Part shown: piece after piece, positions 59,201-64,000 of the stretch
Layout: every line of letters starts with the position of its first letter
Position numbering within the stretch: the stretch's first letter is position 1
DNA from: Paragonimus skrjabini miyazakii
Taxonomy: Eukaryota; Platyhelminthes; Trematoda; Plagiorchiida; Troglotrematidae
Length of the DNA: 64,000 nucleotides
Assembly (NCBI GenBank): GCA_014338405.1
Contig: JTDE01002926.1
Location: forward strand, 4,083-68,082
Direction of reading: 5' to 3'
Translations under genes and position numbers: made by a program
The notes under the pieces: generated by a model
Databases searched by the model: none
Told to the model about the DNA's origin: nothing
The model's input: the letters and a program-made list of their open reading frames with translations, nothing else

Positions 59201-61578
59201 TTTTCGACACATTTTAAATGTTAGATTATTCCAAGTCATTATTGCGGTGAGCGGCGGCCAGAGACACAGTACCTCTAGGCCAGGCTCATGGTCATTGTGG
59301 ATCAGTGAAAGAACGAAATGAATATTTACTTCCAGTCATATGTTGTTCGTGTCTTCGATCGAGTGAGCAACCATATATTAAGGCGTCATCTTGACAGCAG
59401 ACGTCCATCCAGGCATGTTTACATACAACTGGGACAATATTCAGTATAATAACGTCACTTATTACTTAACGATGCTATGATAGTTCAGTGTACAATCGGT
59501 GTAGCTGAGTCTAGTCCGTTTCAGGTCGTCAATCTGCACTACCTGTGACCAAAAGTTCTGAAAATGATAACGTTGGAATGTTTCACAATATCCTATCATA
59601 ACCGAGTTGTTCGTTATTTGAGCTCGTAAAGAAGAAGTAAGAGTATAGTCTCGTAACCCGGCCCTTGCCTTCAGTCTCGATTGACACAGGATACCTCAGC
59701 TTGTCAGTTCGCATCAACTACACTCACTGTAGTTCAACATGGTGACGGTATATTTTGTTGTGATACTGGTTTAGACGTATTACAAGAATACGTTGAATAC
59801 TTTTTGTGTAATTTCGATTGAGCTACTCTGAACTTTGCCCTACAGACTAATTCGTAATTCTTCGCATCAGTGGCCTTTTTAGCGTTTCTTTCGGTTGAAA
59901 GTTTAAAACACTTGGTAAATAGTCACGCAGCACATACAGGATTAGTGACTAGGTGGTAAGTAACGCGACTGTTATTAGTTCAAGTCTCAATCGGACTGTC
60001 TCTGGTCAGTGATTGGTCTACGCATTTGAATTAAACTGGAAACACTAGAATGTCCGTTCAGAGGTGAACAGCACTCAGCAGTAGCAGAAATTGACAATCC
60101 CTTGCGTATTTACCCACGTTGTTGAGGTTAAATCTTACTTTTACGATTCCATTTCATTGAGATTATCTAGATCAGTTAACTGGAACATCAAAGCATGGCA
60201 TGCATTATTTTACTTATATTGCTTTTCTGGTCCGCATTGGTATGACATTGGTAATCCTTTTTTGAGTCATCATCTAAAAGCCTCAACTACCATCTTAACG
60301 CCTTGGGAAAAAATACAGTTCTGGTTACTAAACAAGCATTGACCTTTAATACGAAATAGTCGTCTTGTTCAGTTTATACCTCTGTTATCGGTTCGTGAGA
60401 AAAAATGAACACGGTGAGAAGTAGATGAAAGTTATATTGATAAAACGTTTTTACCGCCGTTAGGTCGGTGATAATTCCGCCATAATAGATTGCTTTGGTT
60501 AAGTCCGTACCGTTCTACGCTTGTCTAACAAGACTGTCAGAACTGAAAACGTGCTATCTGTTTCAGTTTTTCGACGAAAATTTGATCCGGTGATCAAACT
60601 GCTCGTTAAAGCGACCTGACAAATTTTACAATATGCCATTTTCAGTAGCTTCACGGTCTCGTAACAAAGAAGGAATATTCTTCACTGTCCAATAAAAAAC
60701 AGAGCAAAGCAGCGTCGGATTGGTAAATAAATAAGGCAGCATCACCTGACACGGCGTATTAATTAAGTCAAAGCAGCAATAGCAAGCAGTAGTGTAAACC
60801 ATCTGCCGTATACAGCTACAGTGTGAAAATGAATCAATCTTTCGAGGTCATCTTCAAGGCGCCTAGACGGTAGTTAAATTCAGTACAACGTCAAAGCATT
60901 GTGACGGATAGATCTATTGCGGTTCGACTACAGAAACTTGTGCTGTTTTCACACGATGCTGTTCTAGATCTTTAGACTACCACTAGCTTTTTATCAACAG
61001 GAATGCCATTCATATTGAACCATCGTTGAGAAACTGCTGAACTATCTCAAATGGTGGATAGATTCGAACTGATTGTTTCCCCATGGTAGATGGATTATTC
61101 ACACGTTTTAGGCAATGTGCATTCACTGGCCTTAAGCAATGCACTGATCTCATGGTGGATTTCTAAGAAACATGTTCGTCAACTTGCCTTTCAATATGAC
61201 TACATGGGCATCTTGAACCAACTTTTAGTTCGTTCATTTCAGAAAGCATTTATTACGGAGTTGACCGGACTGATTGAACCGACTGGTGAGCACCAAGAAA
61301 TCGTTGAGAAACTCTCTGAAATGAACAATCCTATGGAAGAAAACACCATAGAAATCGAGTACAAAGAACAAACAGAATCCGGAGACTATCGTCATCTTCA
61401 AACGGACCCAAACTCGAAACAAATCGATCCGGAATTAATGAAGAAAATAATGCACATTGCCTCAACGGCGGGGGAGTCGGATCCATCAGGACAATATCGA
61501 GTGAATCACACGACAGGCGGACTCATATCTAACCTAAGCGCAGTCAGCTCAGATTACAGTGAGAACAAAAGTGAATAG
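17379..61578 (+). CDS. DNAAF1: Dynein axonemal assembly factor 1 (LRRC50/ODA7 family), whole gene, 15 exons
   Basis: The family acts in the cytoplasm of ciliated cells to preassemble outer and inner dynein arms before transport into the axoneme. The exons spell the family signature in order: a GPR[IM]TKxxLxKxC lead-in, a block of SDS22-type leucine-rich repeats (about residues 175-320), a cap with NYRR, the invariant TYLDDRPVFPKDRACA motif (about 345-361), a basic EAxxxRRREKE helix, then a long acidic tail. Reconstructed length is about 947 residues against about 725 in human; the extra length is in the disordered tail. Exons: 17379-17529, 17573-17888, 18784-18875, 21685-21906, 26747-26916, 32936-33010, 36125-36189, 36262-36347, 43052-43668, 45294-45465, 46532-46654, 48022-48126, 51721-51903, 55176-55306, 61243-61578. 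All introns are GT-AG and the phases join without a stop. In flukes the expected sites of use are sperm, flame cells and the ciliated larva (inference). Identity is very secure; the first exon, exon 14 and the start of exon 15 are predictions. Confidence 0.93.
17530..17572 (+). other. 43-nt micro-intron in DNAAF1
   Basis: GTAGAT…TTTGTAG interrupts two frames that join in phase (A|TC). Introns of about 30-45 nt near the 5' end of genes are known from schistosomes. The intron carries in-frame stops, so it cannot be read through. Confidence 0.55.
17573..17888 (+). CDS. DNAAF1: DNAAF1 exon 2, acidic N-terminal segment
   Basis: The exon encodes a hydrophilic, low-complexity segment that ends with …EEDPRLKGPR, matching the EDREDRGPR lead-in of vertebrate DNAAF1 just before the leucine-rich repeats. 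The donor is GTTAGC at 17889, chosen because the split codon AG|A then gives GPRITKEFLRKHC across the junction. If exon 1 is wrong, the ATG at 17578 would serve as the start. Reading on through the donor gives only a short non-conserved extension. Confidence 0.8.
17889..18783. other. DNAAF1 intron 2
   Basis: It starts GTTAGC and ends TTGTTGCAG. No repeat family is recognised. Confidence 0.7.
18784..18875 (+). CDS. DNAAF1: DNAAF1 exon 3, start of leucine-rich repeats
   Basis: The 92-nt exon follows a TTGTTGCAG acceptor and ends before GTGAGT. It encodes ITKEFLRKHCAKHKLYQTP followed by HLNDILYLHFN, closely matching the human [23 protein letters not shown] block. It was too short and too split to stand out as an open frame and was found from the family motif. 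Confidence 0.93.
18876..21684. other. DNAAF1 intron 3
   Basis: Near 19658-19695 a short GGTCAAGGTC-type direct repetition occurs, and near 19785-19822 GGGTCGAGCAAACAG is followed by a GAATGAATGAATGG run. This resembles the tail of another interspersed element, but I cannot classify it. The rest is unremarkable. Confidence 0.5.
21685..21906 (+). CDS. DNAAF1: DNAAF1 exon 4, leucine-rich repeats 2-4
   Basis: The acceptor is CTCAG and the donor GTAAGT. The exon encodes GFSKIENLTEYTGLKCLFLE and two further 22-residue SDS22-type repeats (TELRSLYLSKNLIRKIENL and YLDTLDISNNMVSKIENL). Each has the LxxLxLxxNxIxxIxxL pattern. The match to human [20 protein letters not shown] is near-continuous. Confidence 0.96.
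23450..23766 (+). mobile_element. RTE family B 3' UTR fragment
   Basis: It matches 14860-15085 and 50100-50416: TGTCTGTGAAGTGAGTGCA, GCTGTCTTGCTGATGACG, GCAGCTCGGTTGTTTGTTTTG, GTTAAGCATCAGTGCGAACC and a GATGATGATG end. It lies in DNAAF1 intron 4. Confidence 0.88.
24930..26637 (+). mobile_element. RTE family B copy, long but heavily decayed
   Basis: The RT fingers remain at 25160-25400 (VLSFKKGIRGSCENHRKISL, then GFHTGRVCIGQIFTLRQILE). The C-terminal domain is eroded at about 25840-26080, and the 3' UTR runs to the GATGGTGGTGATGATGAT end near 26635. It sits in DNAAF1 intron 4, about 110 bp upstream of exon 5. Confidence 0.8.
26747..26916 (+). CDS. DNAAF1: DNAAF1 exon 5, leucine-rich repeats 5-6
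   Basis: The acceptor is TTTTGTATTGCAG and the donor GTGAGT. It encodes DKLPNFTRLIIAHNKLSDL and PQLSVLDLQHNHIKDPEVIE, ending …AKMPSL exactly where human reads …ESMPDL. The exon ends in phase 0. Confidence 0.96.
27555..27612. repeat. Short tandem repeat (CTAT / ACTATACGAT)
   Basis: CTATCTATCTAT is followed by two ACTATACGATAC-type units. Confidence 0.8.
28480..28690 (+). repeat. Unclassified dispersed repeat, copy 2
   Basis: Same orientation as 13190-13430; the best shared block is CGCTCCAGTCCAATCTC near 28622, with gapped similarity before it. Confidence 0.5.
31893..32150. repeat. Fold-back (imperfect inverted repeat)
   Basis: GGATTTATCAGGTAGAGATAGTCTG (ending about 31981) is the imperfect reverse complement of CAGACTATCTCTCCATGACGAATCC (from about 32066). 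Similarity continues outward for about 40 bases on each side. The loop is about 85 bases. A B-box-like GGTTCAAGCC follows at about 32158. Confidence 0.65.
32936..33010 (+). CDS. DNAAF1: DNAAF1 exon 6, LRR cap
   Basis: The 75-nt phase-0 exon lies between CACTCCAG and GTAAGT. It encodes RVLYNQGNPFVREVKNYRRK and then IINLC, the equivalent of human RVLNLMGNPVIRQIPNYRR. The usual hydrophobic residue before xGNP is Asn here (YNQGNP), a mild departure. The frame differs from the longest open frame at this position, so the exon would be missed by an ORF scan. Confidence 0.93.
33011..36124. other. DNAAF1 intron 6
   Basis: It holds an antisense RTE family A fragment at its centre. An open frame of 92 codons at 33022-33300 is hydrophobic but unrecognised. 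A basic, Arg-rich open frame at 34950-35144 is unrecognised too and has a base composition unlike the AT-rich surroundings. Confidence 0.5.
33955..34275 (-). mobile_element. Degenerate RTE family A 3' fragment
   Basis: The plus strand reads CCGCTCACCTCAACAGTGACG, the complement of the family 3' UTR, then complements of the C-terminal codons (compare 57518-57800). Confidence 0.75.
36125..36189 (+). CDS. DNAAF1: DNAAF1 exon 7, invariant LDDRPVFPKDRACA motif
   Basis: The 65-nt exon after TTTGCACTTAG encodes KQLTYLDDRPVFPKDRACAD, the most conserved stretch of the family, and stops before GTAAGT. It ends in phase 2 and joins exon 8 over a 72-nt intron. Confidence 0.97.
36262..36347 (+). CDS. DNAAF1: DNAAF1 exon 8, start of basic helix
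   Basis: After GATTTTCAG the exon encodes FFEGGAQYEYEVRQKWNEAE and QQKIIDSCR, matching human [27 protein letters not shown] position by position. The donor is GTAAGT, phase 1. Confidence 0.95.
37626..37810 (-). repeat. Hammerhead-type repeat, copy 3, bounded by a perfect 25-bp inverted repeat
   Basis: On the minus strand: B-box GGTTCAAGTCCCGGCAG, then GATATGCACTACTGACGAG, the hammerhead, CTTCTTTTCGAAAGGGG, and a 3' end GATCAATTGTGGGTGATG. The 25 bases at 37626-37650 are the exact reverse complement of 37786-37810. Confidence 0.8.
37706..37750 (-). ncRNA. Hammerhead ribozyme, complete core
   Basis: Minus-strand order: stem I GCACUA; core CUGACGA (fits CUGANGA); stem II CUCU/AGAG closed by a G·U, with loop AAUG; core GAAA; short stem III within ACUCGAGU; then GUC, followed by the second stem I strand UAGUGC, which pairs perfectly with GCACUA. 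The predicted cleavage is after the C of GUC (complement of position 37712). Stem III alone gives about two pairs with a UCGA loop, or four if two copies pair. All invariant core bases are present. Activity is inferred. Confidence 0.82.
38820..39560 (+). mobile_element. RTE family A copy, C-terminal part, decayed
   Basis: GVAFAKL-type codons at 38830, GSET near 38950, then the best-preserved stretch MRWWGHVLRMSSERLPYRTL (39130-39190) and SKVGRCRLSGWSPLDHSNRW (39280-39340). The family 3' UTR ends at CAGGCTCATGGC near 39541. Several frameshifts. Confidence 0.87.
39735..39842 (+). mobile_element. RTE family B 3' end fragment
   Basis: GTTTGGCAGTTAAGTATCAGTGTAACCCACC and a terminal GATGAGTATTATGATGAGG run match the last 100 bases of family B. 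Confidence 0.72.
41153..41225. repeat. (AAT)n microsatellite, about 24 units
   Basis: An uninterrupted AAT run abuts the 3' end of the antisense family B fragment, so it is best read as an expanded 3' terminal repeat of that element. Confidence 0.95.
41226..41440 (-). mobile_element. RTE family B 3' UTR fragment
   Basis: The plus strand begins CGTCATCATCACCATAGACAG and continues ATACATCAGTGG…, the complement of the family B 3' end. The microsatellite replaces the usual short ATG tail. Confidence 0.85.
41672..41842 (-). repeat. Hammerhead-type repeat, copy 4 (left arm of palindrome)
   Basis: It is the inverted counterpart of 42058-42235: CACTCGATCGCGGTCTTTGC pairs with GCAAAGACCGCGATCGAGTG, and the similarity covers the hammerhead and the head segment. 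Confidence 0.85.
41748..41792 (-). ncRNA. Hammerhead ribozyme, core mutated
   Basis: On the minus strand stem I (GCACUA/UAGUGC), stem II with a G-C closing pair, GAAA, ACUCGAGU and GUC are intact. The first core block reads CUGAUUU instead of CUGANGA. It should be inactive in cis. Confidence 0.72.
41843..42235 (+). repeat. Hammerhead-type SINE-like repeat, copy 5, most complete
   Basis: It has a 5' segment shared with 5449-5630, a tRNA-like head TGGCGTTGTGGTTAACACGC (A box, about 42030) with a degraded B box near 42072, the ribozyme, and a 3' segment ending near GTGTGGGTAGTGGTCAATTT. It directly abuts an inverted copy at 41672-41842. Confidence 0.83.
42099..42143 (+). ncRNA. Hammerhead ribozyme, near-complete
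   Basis: GCGCUA pairs with UAGUGC (one G·U) as stem I. The core CUGAUGA is intact; stem II is CUCU/AGAG with loop AAUA; GAAA and ACUCGAGU follow; the cleavage triplet GUC ends at 42137. The only flaw is A in place of C at the stem II closing pair. This plus strand is the sense strand of the DNAAF1 pre-mRNA (intron 8). Confidence 0.8.
43052..43668 (+). CDS. DNAAF1: DNAAF1 exon 9, coiled-coil and acidic linker
   Basis: This is the largest exon (617 nt). It opens with LREKRQIIEARRREKELKD, a highly charged helix following the conserved IxxSx of exon 8, then a Ser/Glu/Gly-rich disordered region (…SSESSSNEVPGSERPDGEG…) and a second charged helix around FEQFRKKEAEGEKSEIEKRK. The donor GTACGTGAG at 43669 is phase 0. 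Without splicing there the frame would end at 43710 after 14 more residues, so a short isoform by intron retention is possible. Confidence 0.92.
43669..45293. other. DNAAF1 intron 9
   Basis: It contains the tRNA-derived fragment; the rest is unassigned. A minus-strand 81-codon open frame (43826-44071) is unrecognised. Confidence 0.6.
44534..44616 (-). repeat. tRNA-derived SINE head or tRNA pseudogene
   Basis: On the minus strand there is an A box TAGCTCAACTGG with D-arm GCTC/GAGT, and a B box GCTTCGAATCC with four T-stem pairs. The acceptor strands CGTTTCG and CGAAGCA pair at six of seven positions. The anticodon arm does not fold, so this is not a working tRNA. Confidence 0.68.
45294..45465 (+). 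CDS. DNAAF1: DNAAF1 exon 10, tail
   Basis: The acceptor is TTTGTTTCAG, phase 0, and the donor GTAAGC, phase 1. It encodes CIEETQLLEPRDKISELEIS… and a short hydrophobic-acidic pattern. The family tail is poorly conserved, so the call rests on splice sites, phase agreement and a coding-like composition. Confidence 0.78.
45466..46531. other. DNAAF1 intron 10
   Basis: Nothing recognised. Confidence 0.6.
46532..46654 (+). CDS. DNAAF1: DNAAF1 exon 11, acidic tail
   Basis: The acceptor is CAATTTCAG and the donor GTAAGG; it enters and leaves in phase 1. It encodes NNSNEKYQGDDDEDSPSVLS and continues Ser/Thr/Glu-rich, as expected for the disordered C-terminal half. Confidence 0.78.
46655..48021. other. 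DNAAF1 intron 11
   Basis: Nothing recognised; a GTTGTGGTTGT-type stretch near 47275 (minus strand) gives only a low-complexity poly-Val open frame. Confidence 0.6.
48022..48126 (+). CDS. DNAAF1: DNAAF1 exon 12, tail
   Basis: This 105-nt exon was found by extending the phase rule. The acceptor is CTTCTTTCCACAG and the donor GTGAGT, phase 1 in and out. It encodes CNWTNENFKRTTAEVITTIQ and ends …IIEVDDDVS without a stop. No family motif is present. Confidence 0.72.
48456..49013 (+). repeat. Left arm of a 557-bp near-identical inverted repeat
   Basis: From GTAGAGATACGTTGATCGAC to TAGGTTTTAGGAAGTC the sequence is repeated in reverse complement at 50927-51483, with about four substitutions seen over the whole arm. 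Both arms keep the same 64-codon open frame (48510-48704 here). An inner hairpin AGGGATTTT/AAAATCCCT lies near 48768-48812. Confidence 0.92.
49014..49459. other. Spacer of the inverted repeat, left of the RTE copy
   Basis: No motif recognised. Confidence 0.4.
49460..50416 (+). mobile_element. RTE family B copy between the inverted-repeat arms
   Basis: C-terminal domain at 49500-49820 (RAVLLYGSEIWPLMEEDFNR, then FDHRYLRSVARIGWHQRVSN), then more decayed codons, 3' UTR and a GATGATGGTGATGATGG end. Stops at 49601 and 49816 break the frame. Confidence 0.88.
50417..50926. other. Spacer of the inverted repeat, right of the RTE copy
   Basis: A basic, Pro-rich open frame (50687-50941) runs into the right arm (…PFPPPPANPPKL…). 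It is not recognised and is GC-richer than its surroundings. Confidence 0.4.
50927..51483 (-). repeat. Right arm of the 557-bp inverted repeat
   Basis: Reverse complement of 48456-49013. Differences noted: two substitutions near the inner hairpin, one in GGG(T/C)AAAAC, one in CGAC(T/A)CCGG, and a mismatch at the inner edge. The arms are separated by about 1.9 kb. Confidence 0.92.
51721..51903 (+). CDS. DNAAF1: DNAAF1 exon 13, tail
   Basis: The acceptor is TTTTTGATAG and the donor GTAAGT, phase 1 on both sides. It encodes SSPSFLDSTKKTTTNLSPSQ then …RPMMVDTPTD, a Ser/Thr-rich disordered segment. It starts about 240 bp after the right arm of the long inverted repeat. Confidence 0.75.
52990..53895 (+). 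mobile_element. RTE family B copy, strongly decayed
   Basis: AATTTGTGGAGGTTGTTGACTG, then TGGCACCAACGAGTAAACAACG and the family 3' UTR (CAGTTACGTATCTGTGCAAACC) are recognisable; all frames are broken. Confidence 0.78.
53980..54465 (+). mobile_element. RTE family A copy, decayed
   Basis: CVFRNVKDPLSIDL, then LRWLSYIFCMSVVRFPHRVL and EITNSW match the family C-terminal domain. The 3' UTR is recognisable to about 54440, with a diverged tail. Confidence 0.78.
55176..55306 (+). CDS. DNAAF1: DNAAF1 exon 14 (tentative)
   Basis: One frame is open and coding-like (CAESSENCGRNFQVNDFETS … HRSSTSHGLPRATIL) and its phase fits both neighbours if the acceptor is ACTAG at 55175 (or GCAG at 55187) and the donor GTTTGT at 55307. 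A nearby donor GTATGC at 55311 would also fit an upstream start for exon 15 at 61112. The strongest polypyrimidine acceptor (CATTTCCAG, 55159) reads into a stop after 17 residues in the required phase, so a premature end here is an alternative. An ATG-initiated 26-codon open stretch at 54941-55018 before GTGAGT is another candidate exon, but it does not fit the phase of exon 13. Confidence 0.42.
56560..56659. other. Assembly gap (100 N)
   Basis: Exactly 100 N, the conventional placeholder, so the true size is unknown. Coordinates beyond it are nominal. Confidence 1.
57476..58330 (-). mobile_element. RTE family A copy, C-terminal domain with intact frame
   Basis: On the minus strand a single frame runs from about 58330 to 57598: LLQDLGVSTPTFFIAGN, ETVDSFTYLGSTISSACNID, SMLLYGSETWPVRKEDINRL, FDHRCLRELVHIKWTDRVNN, LRWLGHVLRMSSDRLPYRAL. 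The 3' UTR follows and ends with short CATCATAG-type repeats at 57476. The copy is 5'-truncated just before LLQDLGV; the open frame continues 15 codons into flanking DNA. It is the best-preserved family A C-terminus in the window. Confidence 0.9.
58720..58795 (+). mobile_element. RTE family B 3' end fragment
   Basis: GATTGTGTAGCAGTTAAGCA and ATGAACAGTTGGTGTATTGC match the last part of the family B 3' UTR. Confidence 0.62.
58880..59300 (+). mobile_element. RTE family A 3' part, decayed
   Basis: TCACGAAATATGAAGACCTTG, TCCATTGAGTACGTCGGGTAGG and GAGCGGCGGCCAGAGACACAG…CAGGCTCATGG follow the family order. Confidence 0.8.
61243..61578 (+). CDS. DNAAF1: DNAAF1 exon 15, terminal exon with stop
   Basis: After the acceptor GTTCATTTCAG the frame encodes KAFITELTGLIEPTGEHQEI…, then an acidic and polar stretch ending SAVSSDYSENKSE and TAG. 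Its composition matches the preceding tail exons and a poly(A) signal follows at 61691. The frame is open upstream to 61090; an alternative acceptor (CGTTTTAG, 61111) would add a more hydrophobic stretch. Membership in DNAAF1 is inferred from strand, phase and the absence of another gene start between. Confidence 0.66.
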   Translation, partial: KAFITELTGLIEPTGEHQEIVEKLSEMNNPMEENTIEIEYKEQTESGDYRHLQTDPNSKQIDPELMKKIMHIASTAGESDPSGQYRVNHTTGGLISNLSAVSSDYSENKSE

Positions 61579-61690
61579 GGGGAAGAACAATTCGAGTAAC
61601 CTACCGGTGTTTTGAGAGCAATTCGGTATAGAACCAAGATTCTTTCTCTCTGTGATGTTGGAGGTAGTATGCTGATTAAAAGTTCAGTTA

Positions 61691-61696
61691 AATAAA
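61691..61696 (+). terminator. DNAAF1: Poly(A) signal AATAAA of DNAAF1
   Basis: A canonical AATAAA lies 113 bases after the stop of exon 15 on the same strand. It implies a short 3' UTR and supports exon 15 as terminal. Confidence 0.65.
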
Positions 61697-64000
61697 GTTT
61701 ACGGTTACTACCGCATCTTTTCTTCCCAGTTTAACGTCGTTGGTAAGAATTATAAACTAAAGTCACTTTGTATCATTAAAAGTTTGAGCTTGTATTGTGA
61801 TTGCTTATGATACGTGTACTGCAAACCATTGGCTAAAAGACAGTAATGATTACTAGACAAAAATACCCGGGTTTATCGAAACCTGAAATACACCGATAAC
61901 GACACCCTAATCGGTTGTGCCATACAATACATCTTTGATTTACTGACCGTGTCAATTCGTTGTTTCGATTGGCATTTTAGAACCGCCTAATAATATTCAA
62001 TGTTCCAATCAACTCGGGTGGCCTTCCTCAAGAGTGTTGTAGTCAAAATCACGTACATACATAATCATGAAACAAACCGTTTAGAACCAATTCATATAGT
62101 TCCCCAACTTAAAAAACAATAACATAGTGATCACAACAGAGAGTGAACAGCGTTCTCGAGATTTCCAAGAATGTTTTGTTAAAGTTGTGAATCGGCAAGG
62201 GTTTGATGGCCGCAAACCAACCTAACTTGGTCGATGTTTCAATTAGTCGCATCAACTCGATATGAACAGCACAGTTATTGCATCTTTATACAATAGAACT
62301 GATATGATTTGCACCGTTAAGGCCTCTGAAACAACAAAAATTTAAATTAAAAAAAGTTAACAACCAGCCAGTATCTGAACATCTTTAGCAGAAACATTAT
62401 TGAACAGATTTCGATTAAGAAAGTATTCTCAGGAACCATGCCTTTCCAGTTTACTGTCCAAATGCCATATTGTGAACGAACTTATGAAAAAAATTGCCCC
62501 CTTCTGTTTGAGTACGTCATCCCGATATTACTTTGGTTGTATAATACCACAAAATGACTGGTGATGCATCCTAGGAATTCAGTTTCTATGCGGGAGCGGA
62601 CAGACTACGTATACAAAATCAAACGCGGTGGCTGCGATGTCATCGTAATAGAAAAAACGGTTGAGATTTAGTGTCCCTGTGCATTACAGGCAAACACGAA
62701 TCTTTTCAAAAAACGTATGTAAAGTTCAGAAGTTAGAGAGATATTCGGCTTTCGCGTTACATGTGCTGTCAGATAATCACAATTTATGCTTTTACCAAGC
62801 CCGATTGATTCATAATTATCACTTATCCCATGCAAAACGATGTTGTGCTGAGGCTTTCAACGTCCACATCTAATACGCATGCGTCAACCGCAGAGATGGC
62901 AAACTCTTGCCTGTAATGTGGCACGGACTGGTAAACAACACCAGATAAGCACTGCTTATCTAGATCAGCCTCACTCCCACTTAATGGAAAACGGATTCGG
63001 CCAACCTGTTTATACGTGATGCAAGATAACCCAACCACGCCATGATTTACTTGACCTCTGCTCCTGCGATTTCGATCACAACACTCCTAAGGAGGGCTGC
63101 TCGAGGTGGTTGAAACGTTGAATATTAAAACCTGTTCGCCACGTTATGTTCTTCTGGATCGATTCAAGTTCAGACTGTCCTGCTAGTACAGTGTCTCAGC
63201 CAGTTTGAACTCACCATATCCAAACGACTACTTACTATATGTATGTCACGAGATATGGAACAGAATGAATGGAAAGGTCGACAGGGTACTACAAGGTTAA
63301 CGCGATGACATGGATCATTGCTAGTTACGCACTTGACATTGACGAGCGTTGTTGGATCATAAGGATTTTTATATTCAGTTAGTACTAGGTCAAGGATAAG
63401 AAATTGATGGGGCTTAATATTCTGCTACTTGCACTTATCAGGGTGTCTTCTAGGCCACTTTTACGTGCGTCAGATGTAGTCGCAATAGACCGAAAGAAGT
63501 AATCCAAAATGTAGATACAACACCGCCACTTGATTCGTTGTTGCATCACAGATGAGAATGTTTTCAATGTGGGATTGCAAGTTTGTACAGAAATTAGGTT
63601 GGGAAGCACCCGCTAGAGCAAGACTATGAAACTATGAACTCGCGTTCTTTAGTTTAAACTTATCTATCGGAACCCAACTTATAAGAGCGTTATTCATAGG
63701 GCCGTATTATGTACCTGGTATGGGATCCCGCTGAAGAGTACCGCAGTCTCAGCCAGATTTAACCCTAACATCAGACCGGTTTACATTGGATAGAAGACCA
63801 GCATAAATATACAGTTATTCTCAGCTTTCAGCAGCCCTCATGGACATTGGTTGTTCACAGATTGCCGCTGGTTCGAACAGTAGTGTGCAAAATGAAAGAA
63901 CAAAGAATAAACATAATCATTTAAAATAGGTAAATAAGACAGCAAACAAAACAACGTGATTCCAAAATGATCGTTATGTAGTGATATTCTAGGTGGATGA
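61697..64000. other. Downstream flank, unassigned
   Basis: No gene, RNA or repeat that I can name. Short open frames at 62661-62873 (plus), 62823-63038 and 63385-63609 (minus) have no motif. Confidence 0.4.

Larger units (their letters stand above)
55307..61242. other. DNAAF1 intron 14
   Basis: It contains the assembly gap, one antisense and one sense RTE A copy and a small RTE B fragment. 55310-56550, 56760-57470 and 59310-61090 hold nothing recognised, except a weak tRNA-like TTAGTTCAAGTCTC near 59976. Confidence 0.5.

Overview
The window looks like a piece of a large, repeat-rich flatworm genome, most likely a digenean trematode. Three things point that way. One conserved ciliary gene spreads over about 44 kb and mixes very small introns (43 and 72 nt) with introns of several kb. 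Two families of RTE-type non-LTR retrotransposon and one CR1/Perere-like element are present, of the kinds known from flukes. A tRNA-headed short repeat carries a hammerhead ribozyme, the arrangement known from schistosome Sm-alpha SINEs. I cannot name the species from the sequence alone.

Layout. 1-17.3 kb is intergenic or repeat DNA: a 3' fragment of RTE family A (1-296), a decayed CR1-like element (about 1740-4860) interrupted by an antisense RTE family B insertion (3446-3945), a hammerhead-type repeat (5449-5770), a long but frameshifted RTE family A copy (8255-10053), further A and B fragments (11.1-11.8 and 14.2-15.1 kb), and another hammerhead-type repeat (16545-16860).

17.4-61.6 kb is a single plus-strand protein-coding gene that I identify as DNAAF1 (LRRC50/ODA7), the axonemal dynein preassembly factor. 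I rebuilt 15 exons by hand from conserved protein blocks and splice signals. The reading phase closes across every junction. Exons 3-9 are secure by homology; exon 14 and the start of exon 15 are tentative. The reconstruction gives about 947 residues: an acidic N-terminus, an SDS22-like leucine-rich-repeat block with cap, a basic coiled-coil segment and a long disordered tail. A poly(A) signal lies at 61691.

The introns hold most of the remaining content: several sense and antisense RTE copies, two head-to-head hammerhead-repeat loci (37.6-37.8 and 41.7-42.2 kb), a tRNA-derived fragment (44.5 kb), a fold-back repeat (31.9-32.2 kb), and a nearly identical 557-bp inverted repeat around an RTE copy (48.46-51.48 kb). 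A 100-N assembly gap is at 56560-56659. Downstream of 61.7 kb I recognise nothing.

The most interesting non-genic signals are the hammerhead ribozyme family and its palindromic loci, and the long inverted repeat inside intron 12 of DNAAF1. I ran no alignment or database search; all identities are from reading the sequence.
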